64,000 nt of DNA from Unio delphinus (GCA_029339505.1 JAQISU010000163.1:2914001-2978000), one strand, 5' to 3'; counted from the stretch's first letter, positions 1-8,407 are shown. Numbers and translations: made by a program. Notes: generated by a model not told the origin, from the sequence alone.

Positions 1-295
1 GTTTACTCTGGCTACACGATGATAGTTTTTTTGTGATCCCAGTTAATATACCAGCAATTGTAGCCACTGCGGAAATAGCGATTGGAACTACGACCGGAGC
101 AATCATTGTAACCGAAGATAGTATTATTCCAGCAGCAGTGATTACTCCTGACACCGAGTACACGGTGATATCAACTGTGGTTATTCTTCGTTTGTATTTT
201 TTGATTTTTATTTGATACTCCTCACAGAGAGAATTGAGTTTAGTTTGAAATTCTCTGACTTGATCATAGCGATACTGATTCGATGATGGAGTCAT
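1..295 (-). CDS. Partial membrane protein (214-aa homologue), cut by window start
   Basis: An ATG at 295 opens a frame with no stop to the window edge (98 codons). It is clearly homologous to the N-terminus of the protein at 33598-34242 in element 2: both share a QYRYDQVRE start, a basic coiled segment around residues 25-42 and then two hydrophobic segments around residues 44-66 and 70-90. The two hydrophobic stretches, separated by a short Pro-containing turn, suggest a helical hairpin membrane protein. Function is unknown. In Polinton-like elements small membrane proteins often sit with the virion genes, so a virion or egress role is possible but only inferred. The 3' end is outside the window. 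Confidence 0.7.
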   Translation of the reverse strand, partial: MTPSSNQYRYDQVREFQTKLNSLCEEYQIKIKKYKRRITTVDITVYSVSGVITAAGIILSSVTMIAPVVVPIAISAVATIAGILTGITKKLSSCSQSK

Positions 296-367
296 TTTAT
301 TTTAAAAGTGTTAGCATTTTCAATTACGAAATTCAAAATTGCAAAGTAATTTTTAAGGATTTTATTT

Positions 368-1396
368 TCAATTTAATTGTTTACTTAAATCCACTACGAA
401 TTCTACGTACCACGTTACTGAAACCTTGGCTAGATTTCCATCTGTATTTGTTATCGTGAATTGTTCAGTTGTATCCTTGTCGATGATCGTTGATATCGTA
501 TTATTGACTCCAGATGAACTACTTGATGATATTTCAAACTGAGTCGGTGATACTATTATTAATCGATAAATACCCTTGACTGCTGCGGTTACGGTTAAAA
601 TATTGTTTGTGGGAGTCCACATAAATGATCCGTATTGAATCGTGTATACTACGTTGTTGACGATAGATTTATTATGAGGAATTTTTACTTTTTCAACAAC
701 GCTTATCATTCTCATTGCATCATCCCTTATTGCGTTGTTGAATGTTTTAAGTTCATCGATGGATTTTTTAATATCGGGAAGTGTTATTTCAATTTTATCA
801 AATGGGCTCCCAATAAACTTGTCCATGAGGTTTTTACGAAACGTCATAAATAGTTTCGTGTGTTTTTCATATTCGGATTGAAGAGTTGCTAGTTCCAATA
901 TAGAATCTTTTATTGTGGTGAGTTTTGGTGTGGTTACTGGTGGATTTCCAAAAAATTCTAGTATGGGTTTGTCAATTTTGTCAACTATATTTCTTTGTAA
1001 TGCAGTAAACTGATCAAATGCAACTATATGATCGTCATACTTATCATTAAGCGATTTTAATGAATTCACCGTGTTATCGTATGTTGTTAATTTATCCGTA
1101 ATTGTTGAAACAAGTACACCTGGTTTGAGTTTACCCTCATCAGAAAATAACGCGATAGCATCCTCTGCTGCGTCTCGTTGTTTAACCAAAATATCATTAA
1201 GAGAGATATTACTACTTTTCAACTTACCCTGACGATCTTGAAAAACAACTATTTCACCAGGATCAACATTTGCTAGGTTTAATATTTCGGATATTTCATC
1301 TTCGATTAATTTTTTAACATCCTTGTTATCAACGGTTTCAACTCCACTATCAGGTTTTTTCAGCGATGATAAAGATCGTCCCCAAATATCAATCAT
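368..1396 (-). CDS. Fibre-like virion protein (342 aa, coiled coil plus beta-rich C-terminus)
   Basis: Unrecognised by family. The first ~250 residues are helical and heptad-rich: a GKLKSSNISLNDILVKQ segment near residues 55-72, then long charged helices. The last ~95 residues are beta-rich, with alternating hydrophobics, a Ser-rich turn (SSSSSSGVNN) and a C-terminal WYVEFV strand. A trimeric stalk with a terminal head is the natural reading, as in adenovirus fibres, but this is inference from architecture. The gene sits between the protease and the membrane protein, and the same order recurs in element 2, where its homologue has an expanded 31-aa repeat and a frameshift. A TATAATA sequence lies immediately upstream of the ATG. 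Confidence 0.6.
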   Translation of the reverse strand: MIDIWGRSLSSLKKPDSGVETVDNKDVKKLIEDEISEILNLANVDPGEIVVFQDRQGKLKSSNISLNDILVKQRDAAEDAIALFSDEGKLKPGVLVSTITDKLTTYDNTVNSLKSLNDKYDDHIVAFDQFTALQRNIVDKIDKPILEFFGNPPVTTPKLTTIKDSILELATLQSEYEKHTKLFMTFRKNLMDKFIGSPFDKIEITLPDIKKSIDELKTFNNAIRDDAMRMISVVEKVKIPHNKSIVNNVVYTIQYGSFMWTPTNNILTVTAAVKGIYRLIIVSPTQFEISSSSSSGVNNTISTIIDKDTTEQFTITNTDGNLAKVSVTWYVEFVVDLSKQLN

Positions 1397-1477
1397 TATT
1401 ATAGAAATATTTTCATCGTTTAAATCCGATGGATTTTCAATCTAAAGATTTTTAATCCAAAATTCTTTCAGAATTTT

Positions 1478-1891
1478 TTAAAGAGATTTGCCGCTAGTAT
1501 ACTCATTTACTACTATATGAGGTGGTTTCGAAAATCTTTTGGATATAGCATCAAGTACGTTTAATACTTCATTACCACATATTGGTGGATCAAGCATTGT
1601 TTGTGTTGGTAACGTAGAATACCAAGTCCTCACTGGAAAATCTTTTATATAACGCATAAATTCTTTCGGCGGCGCTAATCCATATGAGTCAAAATAAATA
1701 ATCCCACGTGGATCAATTGCGTAACAAACCCAGTGAGTTCCAGGTCCGGAGCTGTTATCTAAATTAATAATACCGGTTTCAACATCATTTGGTTGTGCCG
1801 GTAACTGATCTCTCATAAAAACCCCTCTGAAATTTTTTATTTTTAATTTTTTAGCGGTATCAATTAAATCAAAATTGGACATGGGAACCAT
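1478..1891 (-). CDS. Adenain-like cysteine protease (Polinton PRO)
   Basis: Predicted maturation protease of the adenain/Ulp1 (C5/C48) superfamily, which cleaves virion precursor proteins. The catalytic pattern is visible: His in GTHW, Asp in FDSYG, a Gln in LPTQ and the nucleophile Cys in PPICGNEVLN, in the correct order and at adenain-like spacing. The frame stays open upstream to 1960, overlapping the pVI-like gene. I chose the ATG at 1891 (MVPMSNFDL) because exactly this start context is conserved in element 2; the ATG at 1882 is also possible. At ~137 aa it is short for adenain but usual for Polinton proteases. Candidate substrates are the pVI-like, basic and 360-aa proteins, which carry matching cleavage motifs. 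Confidence 0.88.
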   Translation of the reverse strand: MVPMSNFDLIDTAKKLKIKNFRGVFMRDQLPAQPNDVETGIINLDNSSGPGTHWVCYAIDPRGIIYFDSYGLAPPKEFMRYIKDFPVRTWYSTLPTQTMLDPPICGNEVLNVLDAISKRFSKPPHIVVNEYTSGKSL

Positions 1892-1917
1892 CGGTTTGGA
1901 AATCGAAGATTTCGGAA

Positions 1918-2379
1918 CTATATCGTTCCTGGAATTCGAAGACCCTTTCCGCTGTACCATGAACTCGGGGTTCCTGGTAGTCTTAGACCCTTTCCTTTTT
2001 TTTTATACCCTTTTCCAGTTGCCTTTTTCAATGCCATTCCTGCTGCGGTACCAATAGCTCCTAATGCTGCTGCCTTCGCTACCGCTGGGGCTGCTGCGGC
2101 AATCAACCCTGGAATCAACCCTAACAACGGGAATATACCACCAGTCTTTTCCATGTTTTTAATCGCGCTCGTAGAAAGAGTAACCTGAACTCCTTTTTTT
2201 TCTTTCAGTGCTTTATTAAAATGATTAGTCTGAGTTTTTGTCAGCGATAGCTTATTCCCTCCGCCATTCATTTGATTAGGTTTCAGCGTTATTGTGGTTC
2301 CACATTGCTTAGCTGATTTGGATTGTAATTTTTTTAGCTGACCAGGTGTCAACGTAACATTGATATTACTATACGACAT
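1918..2379 (-). CDS. pVI-like capsid-associated protein
   Basis: Starts MSYSNINVTLTPGQ; the ATG at 2379 is preferred over 2418 because the homologue in element 2 begins the same way. Layout: an N-terminal ~40-residue propeptide-like region ending MNGG-GN (residues 37-42), a KLSLT amphipathic segment, a hydrophobic Ala-rich helix (IPGLIAAAAPAVAKAAALG, ~85-105), a lysine-rich GYKKKGKG stretch, and a C-terminal GLRLPGTP/SWYSG motif. MxGG is a consensus adenain site, and adenovirus pVI is cleaved near the same place, so this may be a membrane-lytic, protease-activated internal protein. It ends 27 bp inside the preferred protease start region, so the two genes are tightly packed. Assignment by architecture, not by alignment. 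Confidence 0.65.
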   Translation of the reverse strand: MSYSNINVTLTPGQLKKLQSKSAKQCGTTITLKPNQMNGGGNKLSLTKTQTNHFNKALKEKKGVQVTLSTSAIKNMEKTGGIFPLLGLIPGLIAAAAPAVAKAAALGAIGTAAGMALKKATGKGYKKKGKGLRLPGTPSSWYSGKGLRIPGTI

Positions 2380-2436
2380 TATACAAAACAGATTAATTCT
2401 AAATCGCAAGTGATTCAATGAAAATTCTACAAATTT

Positions 2437-3849
2437 TTAAAGATTTTCCACTGGTGCATCAATAAGTCTCATTCGTCCACCAACACCTTCGAGTAGCATT
2501 GATTTATCACTGAGAATGACAGCAACTGCTCTATATTCAGGGATAACACCACGAAGTACACGAGCTCGGAAATGTATATCAACGACGGACTGTCTCATTA
2601 AGTCAAGATGTTCCAACGAAAAGTAATAAATTGGATAAAGAGTACTAAAATCCAACTGTGATATTTGTAGACCAGTATCGACATTTTGATCACGTCCCAT
2701 ATACGACAGCAATCGATGATAAACTCGTGCAATATGGTTTTGACCGTAATTAAGTTGTATATCCTCGGATGGTTCTTGTTGTCCGTTTATTCTCAGCGAG
2801 ACTTCATTAACACCTAATCGATCAAATATCATATGGGAGGAGAGTTGATTTCCAATTCTCGTCGTATCCTGTAACGCAATAAATATATGACGTGGAGCTG
2901 AAATACCCTGTTTTGATGCCAGGTTCCACGTAAATATGCCGTTAACAGTTGATTGTACAACATCTGTACTCATTGTTAGCCAACTTAATAATCTCTTCCC
3001 CCCTTGATCCATAAATGATAGTAAACGTGGTTCTGTTGACAACGATGGAGTCAGCACTGGCATCCAAAGTGATAGTTTTGTTAAAACGACTTTACCGGCA
3101 TCAGCATTTGGGTTTGCAGCATCTGCTGGAATCCTCCAAATTGCATCATTGTCAGTACCCTTTCGCACAACCGCTATAGTATGTTTCGCTCCATAGATAA
3201 CTTTTCGGATATTTCTACAGAATCCAAATATATGATGTAGTGGAATTGCGCATGAAAATGATCTGCGTCCCCCTTCCAACATTGACATACGTGTTGCAGC
3301 TCCTAGATTGAAATTAGGATCATTGTTTATAATCATATCCTCGGCATCAATAGTAGCGGCACCAGCATTATTCTTTGGTCGTCTTACAACAAATGGATTT
3401 TTCCCAGTGGTATTTTTAATATCCTTTGCAAACATCATAGAGGGACCGGCTGATCTTGTATAATCGTCGGAATATCTCGCTAGCCCTATTATTGTTGTTG
3501 CTACATCAACATCACGTTCTATCGACTCAATTTCCTTTCCATCAATGAGATATCTTGCACTTTCAAATAACGCCATGATACCATTATTGACAAAACCGAC
3601 TTGAGTATCAGCTGGATATGGCGCTGGTACCGCAGGAGTATCAGCAGCTGTTACGAGTTCACCTTCGACTTCAATAAAGGCTTCAGCGGGTAAAAAGTAT
3701 TTACTAGTATCATGAACTTGAAGTTCAATTCGTGACCGAAGATCAGGTTGCACTGCGTGATAAGCAAAAAATTGATAATCACGTACAGATTCATCTTTAA
3801 GTACTGGGGCTTCCATGTCAAATGCAACATCAGGGTTCTGTTTGAACAT
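2437..3849 (-). CDS. Major capsid protein, double jelly-roll (hexon-like)
   Basis: 470 aa, the expected size for a Polinton/adintovirus MCP, which forms pseudo-hexagonal trimeric capsomers. Conserved family landmarks are visible in order: an N-terminal jelly-roll entry (VQPDLRSRIELQVHD), an NNGIMALFES segment followed by YLIDGKEIES (residues ~85-110), a DDYTRSAGPSMMFAKD loop, FSCAIPLHHIFGFCR in the middle, a W-x-P strand (LWMPVLTPS), PRHIFIALQ in the second jelly roll and a C-terminal MLLEGVGGRMRLIDAP tail. The gene follows the basic protein gene and precedes the pVI-like gene. A TATATAA lies just upstream of the ATG. Compared with element 2 this copy keeps the NNGIMALF segment, so it is the more complete one. 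Confidence 0.88.
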   Translation of the reverse strand: MFKQNPDVAFDMEAPVLKDESVRDYQFFAYHAVQPDLRSRIELQVHDTSKYFLPAEAFIEVEGELVTAADTPAVPAPYPADTQVGFVNNGIMALFESARYLIDGKEIESIERDVDVATTIIGLARYSDDYTRSAGPSMMFAKDIKNTTGKNPFVVRRPKNNAGAATIDAEDMIINNDPNFNLGAATRMSMLEGGRRSFSCAIPLHHIFGFCRNIRKVIYGAKHTIAVVRKGTDNDAIWRIPADAANPNADAGKVVLTKLSLWMPVLTPSLSTEPRLLSFMDQGGKRLLSWLTMSTDVVQSTVNGIFTWNLASKQGISAPRHIFIALQDTTRIGNQLSSHMIFDRLGVNEVSLRINGQQEPSEDIQLNYGQNHIARVYHRLLSYMGRDQNVDTGLQISQLDFSTLYPIYYFSLEHLDLMRQSVVDIHFRARVLRGVIPEYRAVAVILSDKSMLLEGVGGRMRLIDAPVENL

Positions 3850-3894
3850 TTTTTATTATATACCCGTTGGTCTAAATCAAAAATTACAAAGTAA

Positions 3895-4520
3895 TTTAAA
3901 AAATTCTGAAAGTAATTTAAAAAATTCTGAAGGAATTTTGAATTAAAAACCCCAGGAATTCATTTAGAGAAAATCGATTTTCATGAAATTATGTCGACGG
4001 ATTAGCCAAAAAACAATACAAAATCAATAAAAAAAAACATCGAAAATTCGATGACAACAACATATTTTAGCCTCACAGGATAAAAAATCTGATCAAAATC
4101 GATTTTCTCTAAATGAATTCCTGGGGTTTTCATCCTCGATTTTCATGAAATTTTGTCGACGGATTGCATAAAAACACTAGAAAAATGAGTAAAAAAAGTA
4201 AAAAATCTAACAAAATTAGCAAAAAATAAATATTTTATAATATAAAAAAATTATTTAGTTGGGTGTATTTTAATAATGATGATGAAAATATCTGATAATG
4301 AAGATAACGTAAGTAGAATCACAAGTGATTCTGATACAAGTGATTCTGACACAAATATTTCTAATGCTAGCATTTCTACAATAACCATAACAACTGAGCA
4401 TCCTATTCAAATAAATAGAATCACAAGTGATTCTGACACAAATATTTCTAATGCTAGCATTAGAAACACTAGTGTTTCTACAATAACTATCATAATTGGA
4501 AATCCTGTTCAAATAAATAT
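3895..4520. repeat. Lineage-specific insert with 32-bp inverted repeat and palindrome cluster
   Basis: In element 2 only 54 bp separate the basic-protein gene from the MCP gene; here more than 600 bp do. The insert has a perfect 32-bp inverted repeat (3950-3981 and 4095-4126, starting CCCCAGGAATTC), a direct duplication of a CATGAAATT(A/T)TGTCGACGGATT segment (about 3983 and 4145), an A-rich stretch, and then a cluster of short palindromes at 4310-4480. Those palindromes keep both strands open as ORFs (e.g. 4276-4548, rich in NISNASI and DSDT), but I do not regard these as genes. Confidence 0.6.
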
Positions 4521-4522
4521 TT

Positions 4523-5011
4523 CTAACGTTTCCGGCGAATCTTCTTAAAACCACTTCCCGAAAGCCCACTTCCGGCTATCATATTTGCTGTTATATTATC
4601 CTGGGCGTTAGTCATTAACGACTGTAGTTTTTTATCCACGGCGTTATTTATTATTTTACTAACCTGTGTAGGCATTACTGCAGTAGATGGCAGTGAAGTC
4701 ATTCTAGAAATGCTAGCATTTCCAGGTTTTGAAAAATTTCGTCGTCGAACTAGCGCTGTTAGTTTATCCCGAGCGGCTGAAAATGCCTTACTAGCAAGAT
4801 CACCAACAGTGTTAATACCCTTATCTCGGATAACATCAATTGCTTTCATTGCTGCCTGTTTTGCAAATGGAGCCACTTTTGGAGCCATTCTTGAAAATAA
4901 TCCCATTATAGTATTACCGAGACCATCTCCATAGTATACTCGGTATTTTGGTAATCGTGAGTTTACCACGTAGACGTTAGTTGGTTTATCATGGTTGTAG
5001 TGTATGATCAT
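4523..5011 (-). CDS. Basic GLG-motif capsid-associated protein (pX-like)
   Basis: 162 aa and strongly basic. The N-terminus (HYNHDKPTNVYVVNSRLPKY) leads into YYGDGLGNTIMGLFSRMAP, an amphipathic helix and a GDLASKAFSAARDKL helix. This GLG-amphipathic-basic layout is typical of a small virion protein encoded next to the MCP in Polintons/adintoviruses. The C-terminus carries IAGS-G (residues 145-149), matching the adenain type-II pattern, just before the basic tail GFKKIRRKR, so the protease could release a basic peptide. Relative to element 2 it has an in-frame insertion (NFSKPGNASISRM) that exactly covers a perfect GAAATGCTAGCATTTC palindrome. The stop codon lies in another palindrome-like sequence. 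Confidence 0.65.
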   Translation of the reverse strand: MIIHYNHDKPTNVYVVNSRLPKYRVYYGDGLGNTIMGLFSRMAPKVAPFAKQAAMKAIDVIRDKGINTVGDLASKAFSAARDKLTALVRRRNFSKPGNASISRMTSLPSTAVMPTQVSKIINNAVDKKLQSLMTNAQDNITANMIAGSGLSGSGFKKIRRKR

Positions 5012-5075
5012 TCTTCTATATACAAAAACACTAGTGTTTTTCCAAATGCTTTAGCATTTCCAAATTGATATTTAT

Positions 5076-6158
5076 CTAATCGCTATGATAACCGTAAAAA
5101 TCCGCAGGATTTTCGGCTAACTCTTCAATGAAATCTCTATATGTTGCAATATCCATGATACCACCTTGAAATAACCGCCTACAGATATCAGCAGCTTCAT
5201 TGATTATTTCTGGTGAGTTATTTCCGGCTCGTTTTCCTCCTACAAGTATTTCTAATCGTGCTATATCACCGAGAATATTGCCGGGACATGTTACACTAGA
5301 GTTTTCAACTAAACCACTGCCTTTTTTTTCAGTGATACCAGTTGCACCTTCAGTTGAGGTGGGTTGCTGTATAAGGGGTCTAATTGGTATCGCTGGGTTT
5401 TTTATTCGAGACATCAACTTTTCAATTTTTTCAAATCCTGTATCATTATGTGGTAGTGTAGACTTTTTAATTCTTGCTAAATATATTTTTTTTTTCCATT
5501 CCTTCTTGGTGATTGAGTCTTCATATCCAGGATTCATATACTCTTCTCGTTGACCTTTTATAGATTTGTCGACGAGAAATTTAGCAAATTGTTCATGAGT
5601 CATAGATTGTTTACTAATAAGACTTATCGTATCACTTTTAAATATTTTTTCCGGATTAAGATCTCTTCGTTCCGTTTTACTTTTTTGTTGTTCTTGTTCT
5701 TGTTCTTCTTCTTCTTCTTGTTCTTGAAATTCTTCAGGTTCAGGTGCTGGTGAGGAAATATCAACATCACCTAATTGTTCAATTTCTTCCTGAAGTTCTC
5801 GTTGTTGTTCTTCTTGTCGTCTTGCAGTAGTTATTATATCACCAGGAAGTGTTTTTAATGATTTTTTTGTTTGTTTAGTTCGTTTTGCTATTTTTTCAAG
5901 TTCACCAAGAAGAGGTCTCTCTACTCGTTTTCCTTCCTTAGGGATATCTCCGTAAATAGCTCGTTCAGTAGCTGTTTTCACATCTGTAGTTGCAGTAACA
6001 ATCGGTTTGAATAGTTGTTCAGAATCCTCTGTGAAATCAGTCTGAAATAATTGCCGCTGTTGAAGTTTTTCACGTATGCGATCACGAAGGGGTAATATTT
6101 TCTTAAGAGCTTCAAGTCGCTCCTTTACGTTTCGTGTGGTCAATGATTGTCCTACCAT
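5076..6158 (-). CDS. Conserved virion-associated protein with C-terminal AGNNSPE module (360 aa)
   Basis: Function not recognised. The start at 6158 (MVGQSLTTRNVKERLEA) is preferred to 6185 because element 2 begins equivalently. The protein is charged and helical with a Glu/Gln-rich low-complexity run in the middle (residues ~150-170, from a GAA/CAA-rich DNA tract). It ends in a compact conserved domain: DIARLEILVGGKRAGNNS followed by a helix-turn-helix-like segment to the C-terminal GYHSD. The C-terminal ~60 residues are nearly identical in element 2 while the middle is highly divergent. LVGG-K (residues 305-309) matches the adenain site (M/I/L)xGG-x and is conserved as LIGG-K in element 2. 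It is encoded upstream of the basic protein and MCP genes, which argues for a virion role. Confidence 0.6.
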   Translation of the reverse strand: MVGQSLTTRNVKERLEALKKILPLRDRIREKLQQRQLFQTDFTEDSEQLFKPIVTATTDVKTATERAIYGDIPKEGKRVERPLLGELEKIAKRTKQTKKSLKTLPGDIITTARRQEEQQRELQEEIEQLGDVDISSPAPEPEEFQEQEEEEEQEQEQQKSKTERRDLNPEKIFKSDTISLISKQSMTHEQFAKFLVDKSIKGQREEYMNPGYEDSITKKEWKKKIYLARIKKSTLPHNDTGFEKIEKLMSRIKNPAIPIRPLIQQPTSTEGATGITEKKGSGLVENSSVTCPGNILGDIARLEILVGGKRAGNNSPEIINEAADICRRLFQGGIMDIATYRDFIEELAENPADFYGYHSD

Positions 6159-6297
6159 TATTGAAAGAGTATCACTAATTGTCAAATTAAAAAATCCAAA
6201 GCATTTTAGAAATGCAAATCACTAACCTAAAAATGCAAATCATTTTAATACTTCCTTGTTGTTATACACATAATTTTACTTCCTCATACCGTATCGG

Positions 6298-6687
6298 TTA
6301 TACAAACAAAGGAGGCTCTCTACGCGTGGGCTCATCACCTTCAGAGTTTTCCATTAATGTTTTTAATTGTCTCACTTTACAATTAATAAGTCTCTTTTGT
6401 TCATATTCTAATCCTAATTGCTTTCGAACACGTTCAACGATGCTACATAATGGTACGAAGACATTAACATCTTCAGTATTTACTAAGCTCTCACGTATAA
6501 GCTTTTGGATATTCTTAATTAAAAAATATTTTTTAGATAGGACATATTTTCCGGTCTGTTCTGCAAATTGTATATCCTCGAAATTGGTCATAATTTGATC
6601 ACAATCCAAACCTGAACATAATTTTACATTTTCATCCTTCAACTTGTTGATTTCAATAATAATCAATTTGAGATTTTCAATATTCAT
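6298..6687 (-). CDS. Conserved small protein, 129 aa, unknown function
   Basis: Starts MNIENLKLIIIEINKLKDEN. The ATG at 6687 is chosen over 6735 because the element-2 homologue (27723-28079) starts at the same place; a TATATATATA run lies directly upstream. Mostly helical. The conserved core is DQI-x6-DIQ, KYVLSKKYFLIKNIQK and NVFVPLCSIVERVRKQLGLEYEQK. No known domain is visible, although a role in virion assembly or regulation is possible from its place at the head of the structural gene block. This copy has a C-terminal tail of ~15 residues (EGDEPTRREPPLFV) that element 2 lacks. Confidence 0.6.
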   Translation of the reverse strand: MNIENLKLIIIEINKLKDENVKLCSGLDCDQIMTNFEDIQFAEQTGKYVLSKKYFLIKNIQKLIRESLVNTEDVNVFVPLCSIVERVRKQLGLEYEQKRLINCKVRQLKTLMENSEGDEPTRREPPLFV

Positions 6688-6735
6688 ATATATATAAAAA
6701 TATATTTGTTTAAATGCAAAGTATTTCAAATACAA

Positions 6736-7640
6736 AGTATTTTCAAAATGAATTCTGGATACACTAAGGTGTTGATCATCTTAGTATACCCAGAAGCTTA
6801 ATGCGATTATAGGTGATTATGATTATATATAATGAATGACGACGGCACATTCACCGTTTTGAACCCCCTTGGTGTTTTATACATCAAGCAGCGCGCTCAA
6901 CGGTTACAACCGACAAACACATAACAATAGATTATAGGTGAACAATGAATGAATTGATTTCAATGACAATGACGACGGTACAATAACCCCTGATCTAGTG
7001 TGGTAGGCGGTTATACACATAGGACGGTACAACAATAGATTATAGGTGACACAATGAATTGATTTCAATGACAATGGATGACGCGGGCTATTCTACATTC
7101 AAGTGTAAACAAAACCACAAAATCGAAACTTTGGTTTTGAATGTCAATAATAACGTTCATACCACGTGTGACGGTGTGGTTTTGTTTACACTTGAATTTC
7201 GGCTAAATGCCCAATTATAATAAGAACGAATTTGTATATATACACTCATTACGACGAGGTGATATAAAATAGGTGTAGTGATTGTAATTGTTTGTTTGTT
7301 TATTAGCGATCACTGACAATGTTGAAAACACGCATAATACTTGAAACAGACATTAAAAAAAATGTTTAAATACGACGTGTTTATAAAACAGTTCTGTTAA
7401 TACTTGAAAAAAGACAAAATTGATTGTGTTTTGTTCGGATTTATTTAATTATAACAGCCAATGAAAAATCGAAGATTTTCCAACACTAGCGTTTCCGTGT
7501 TTAAGATCCGTAACTCTGTCATTGGTGGAAATCCTACGGATTTCACACGCGTTATACCTAACGGAGTTATCTCCCTACATAAGAAAACTGAATTTTGTTT
7601 TTAAAACGCTTTGAAAAAGCCGTCTTATAAATTCCCTCTG
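6736..7640. other. Non-coding ~0.9 kb region with direct and inverted repeats
   Basis: No convincing gene. It contains 2-3 direct copies of a ~55-bp segment around GATTATAGGTGA...TTGATTTCAATGACAATG (about 6926-6985 and 7029-7080, with a partial copy near 6806). It also has a perfect 23-bp inverted repeat (7097-7119 / 7175-7197, arms beginning ATTCAAGTGTAAACAAAACC, 55-bp loop), and smaller palindromes at 7470-7545 (GAAATCC-TAC-GGATTTC and others). It may hold regulatory or replication signals. The equivalent gap in element 2 is unrelated apart from being AT-rich. Confidence 0.5.
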
Positions 7641-8060
7641 CTACTTTTTGTACCGAGGGGGGGGGGAAATATCGAAATACCTACCAGCTTCTGTCATTGA
7701 TTGAAATACCATCTCCGTGTCAGTATTAAACGATCTTACAGGTCTAGCAATTTTCGGGTATTTCCCAGTTCTTCCTCGTTTTGTGTTTTCACATTGAGAA
7801 ATAGCTTGAAGGTTGTTCAATTTGTTATTCTTAGTATCGGAATCAATATGATCAATAACAAAACCATCTTTGATTGATTCGTTATACACTTCGAAGATGA
7901 AACGGTGATTGAGATACATTTTCCCTCCAGCTTTAAATATCAAATACCCCATACCATTATCCCACCCAATAGATTTCCTATTTTTACAATGTCTGACAAT
8001 ACCATCACGAGAAGCTTCGTAATTTTTAATAACAGGATGTCTTTGAAATTCTTGGCTCAT
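7641..8060 (-). CDS. HNH homing-type endonuclease, C-terminus probably frameshifted
   Basis: A nuclease of the HNH_3/NUMOD type found in mobile introns and viruses. Residues ~10-55 form a NUMOD4-like lead-in (NYEASRDGIVRH...GYLIFKAGGK-MYLNHRFIFEVYN). The catalytic block is FVIDHIDSDTKNNKLNNLQ, with the DHID and N-x2-NLQ signature. A NUMOD1-like DNA-binding start (SFNTDTEMVFQSMTEAGRYF) follows. The reading frame then hits a run of ten C/G (about 7659-7668) and ends in PPPRYKK, so an indel in the homopolymer has probably removed the rest of NUMOD1. In element 2 the same locus holds only a decayed copy. It lies beside the zinc-finger gene and may be a self-mobilising cassette. TATATATAA lies upstream of the start. 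Confidence 0.75.
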   Translation of the reverse strand: MSQEFQRHPVIKNYEASRDGIVRHCKNRKSIGWDNGMGYLIFKAGGKMYLNHRFIFEVYNESIKDGFVIDHIDSDTKNNKLNNLQAISQCENTKRGRTGKYPKIARPVRSFNTDTEMVFQSMTEAGRYFDISPPPRYKK

Positions 8061-8077
8061 TTGTATATATAATATAT

Positions 8078-8407
8078 CTATTTGTCTAATTCGTTAATTG
8101 GCTGAATTATAACATTGGAAAATCTTTTTATATAATCAGCCGTAGTTTTTATGATTTTGCTATTGACGTCGTCAGGATTTTTGATTCTTCGCTTGTCATA
8201 ATAACGTTTTAACTCTCTATAACGCTTACCCCCGCAATTAATGCATAACTGCGACTTGCCTCTTACACCTACCCCACAATGCAAGCATGGTAGAGGTCCC
8301 TCCGAACCGTTTCTCACACTCTGCATATGATACCCACAGAATTCATTTCTACATGATTTGTTACACGGAGTCTTTGATCCAATCATAAGCCATTTGCAAT
8401 GATTCAT
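8078..8407 (-). CDS. Small Cys-rich zinc-finger protein (109 aa)
   Basis: Two putative zinc-binding clusters: an N-terminal C-x10-C-x3-C-x4-C-x2-H arrangement (HCKWLMIGSKTPCNKSCRNEFC then GYH) and a second CxxC pair set (LPCLHCGVG...LCINCGGKRYRELKRYY). The basic C-terminal helix suggests nucleic-acid binding. The protein is strongly conserved in element 2 (25555-25878). It is transcribed divergently from the polymerase-helicase gene across only 42 bp, and this arrangement is preserved in both elements, suggesting co-regulation as early or replication genes. Specific function unknown. Confidence 0.7.
   Translation of the reverse strand: MNHCKWLMIGSKTPCNKSCRNEFCGYHMQSVRNGSEGPLPCLHCGVGVRGKSQLCINCGGKRYRELKRYYDKRRIKNPDDVNSKIIKTTADYIKRFSNVIIQPINELDK

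Noticed and set aside
2437..3849. Conserved LEGV-G near the capsid protein C-terminus as a protease site
   Set aside because: Fits the loose adenain type-II pattern but lies in a conserved structural tail, and capsid proteins of this type are usually not cleaved there; left out of the cleavage map.
4276..4548. Open frames on both strands between the basic-protein and capsid genes
   Set aside because: Made of stacked palindromes; absent from element 2 and without domain content, so not called as genes.
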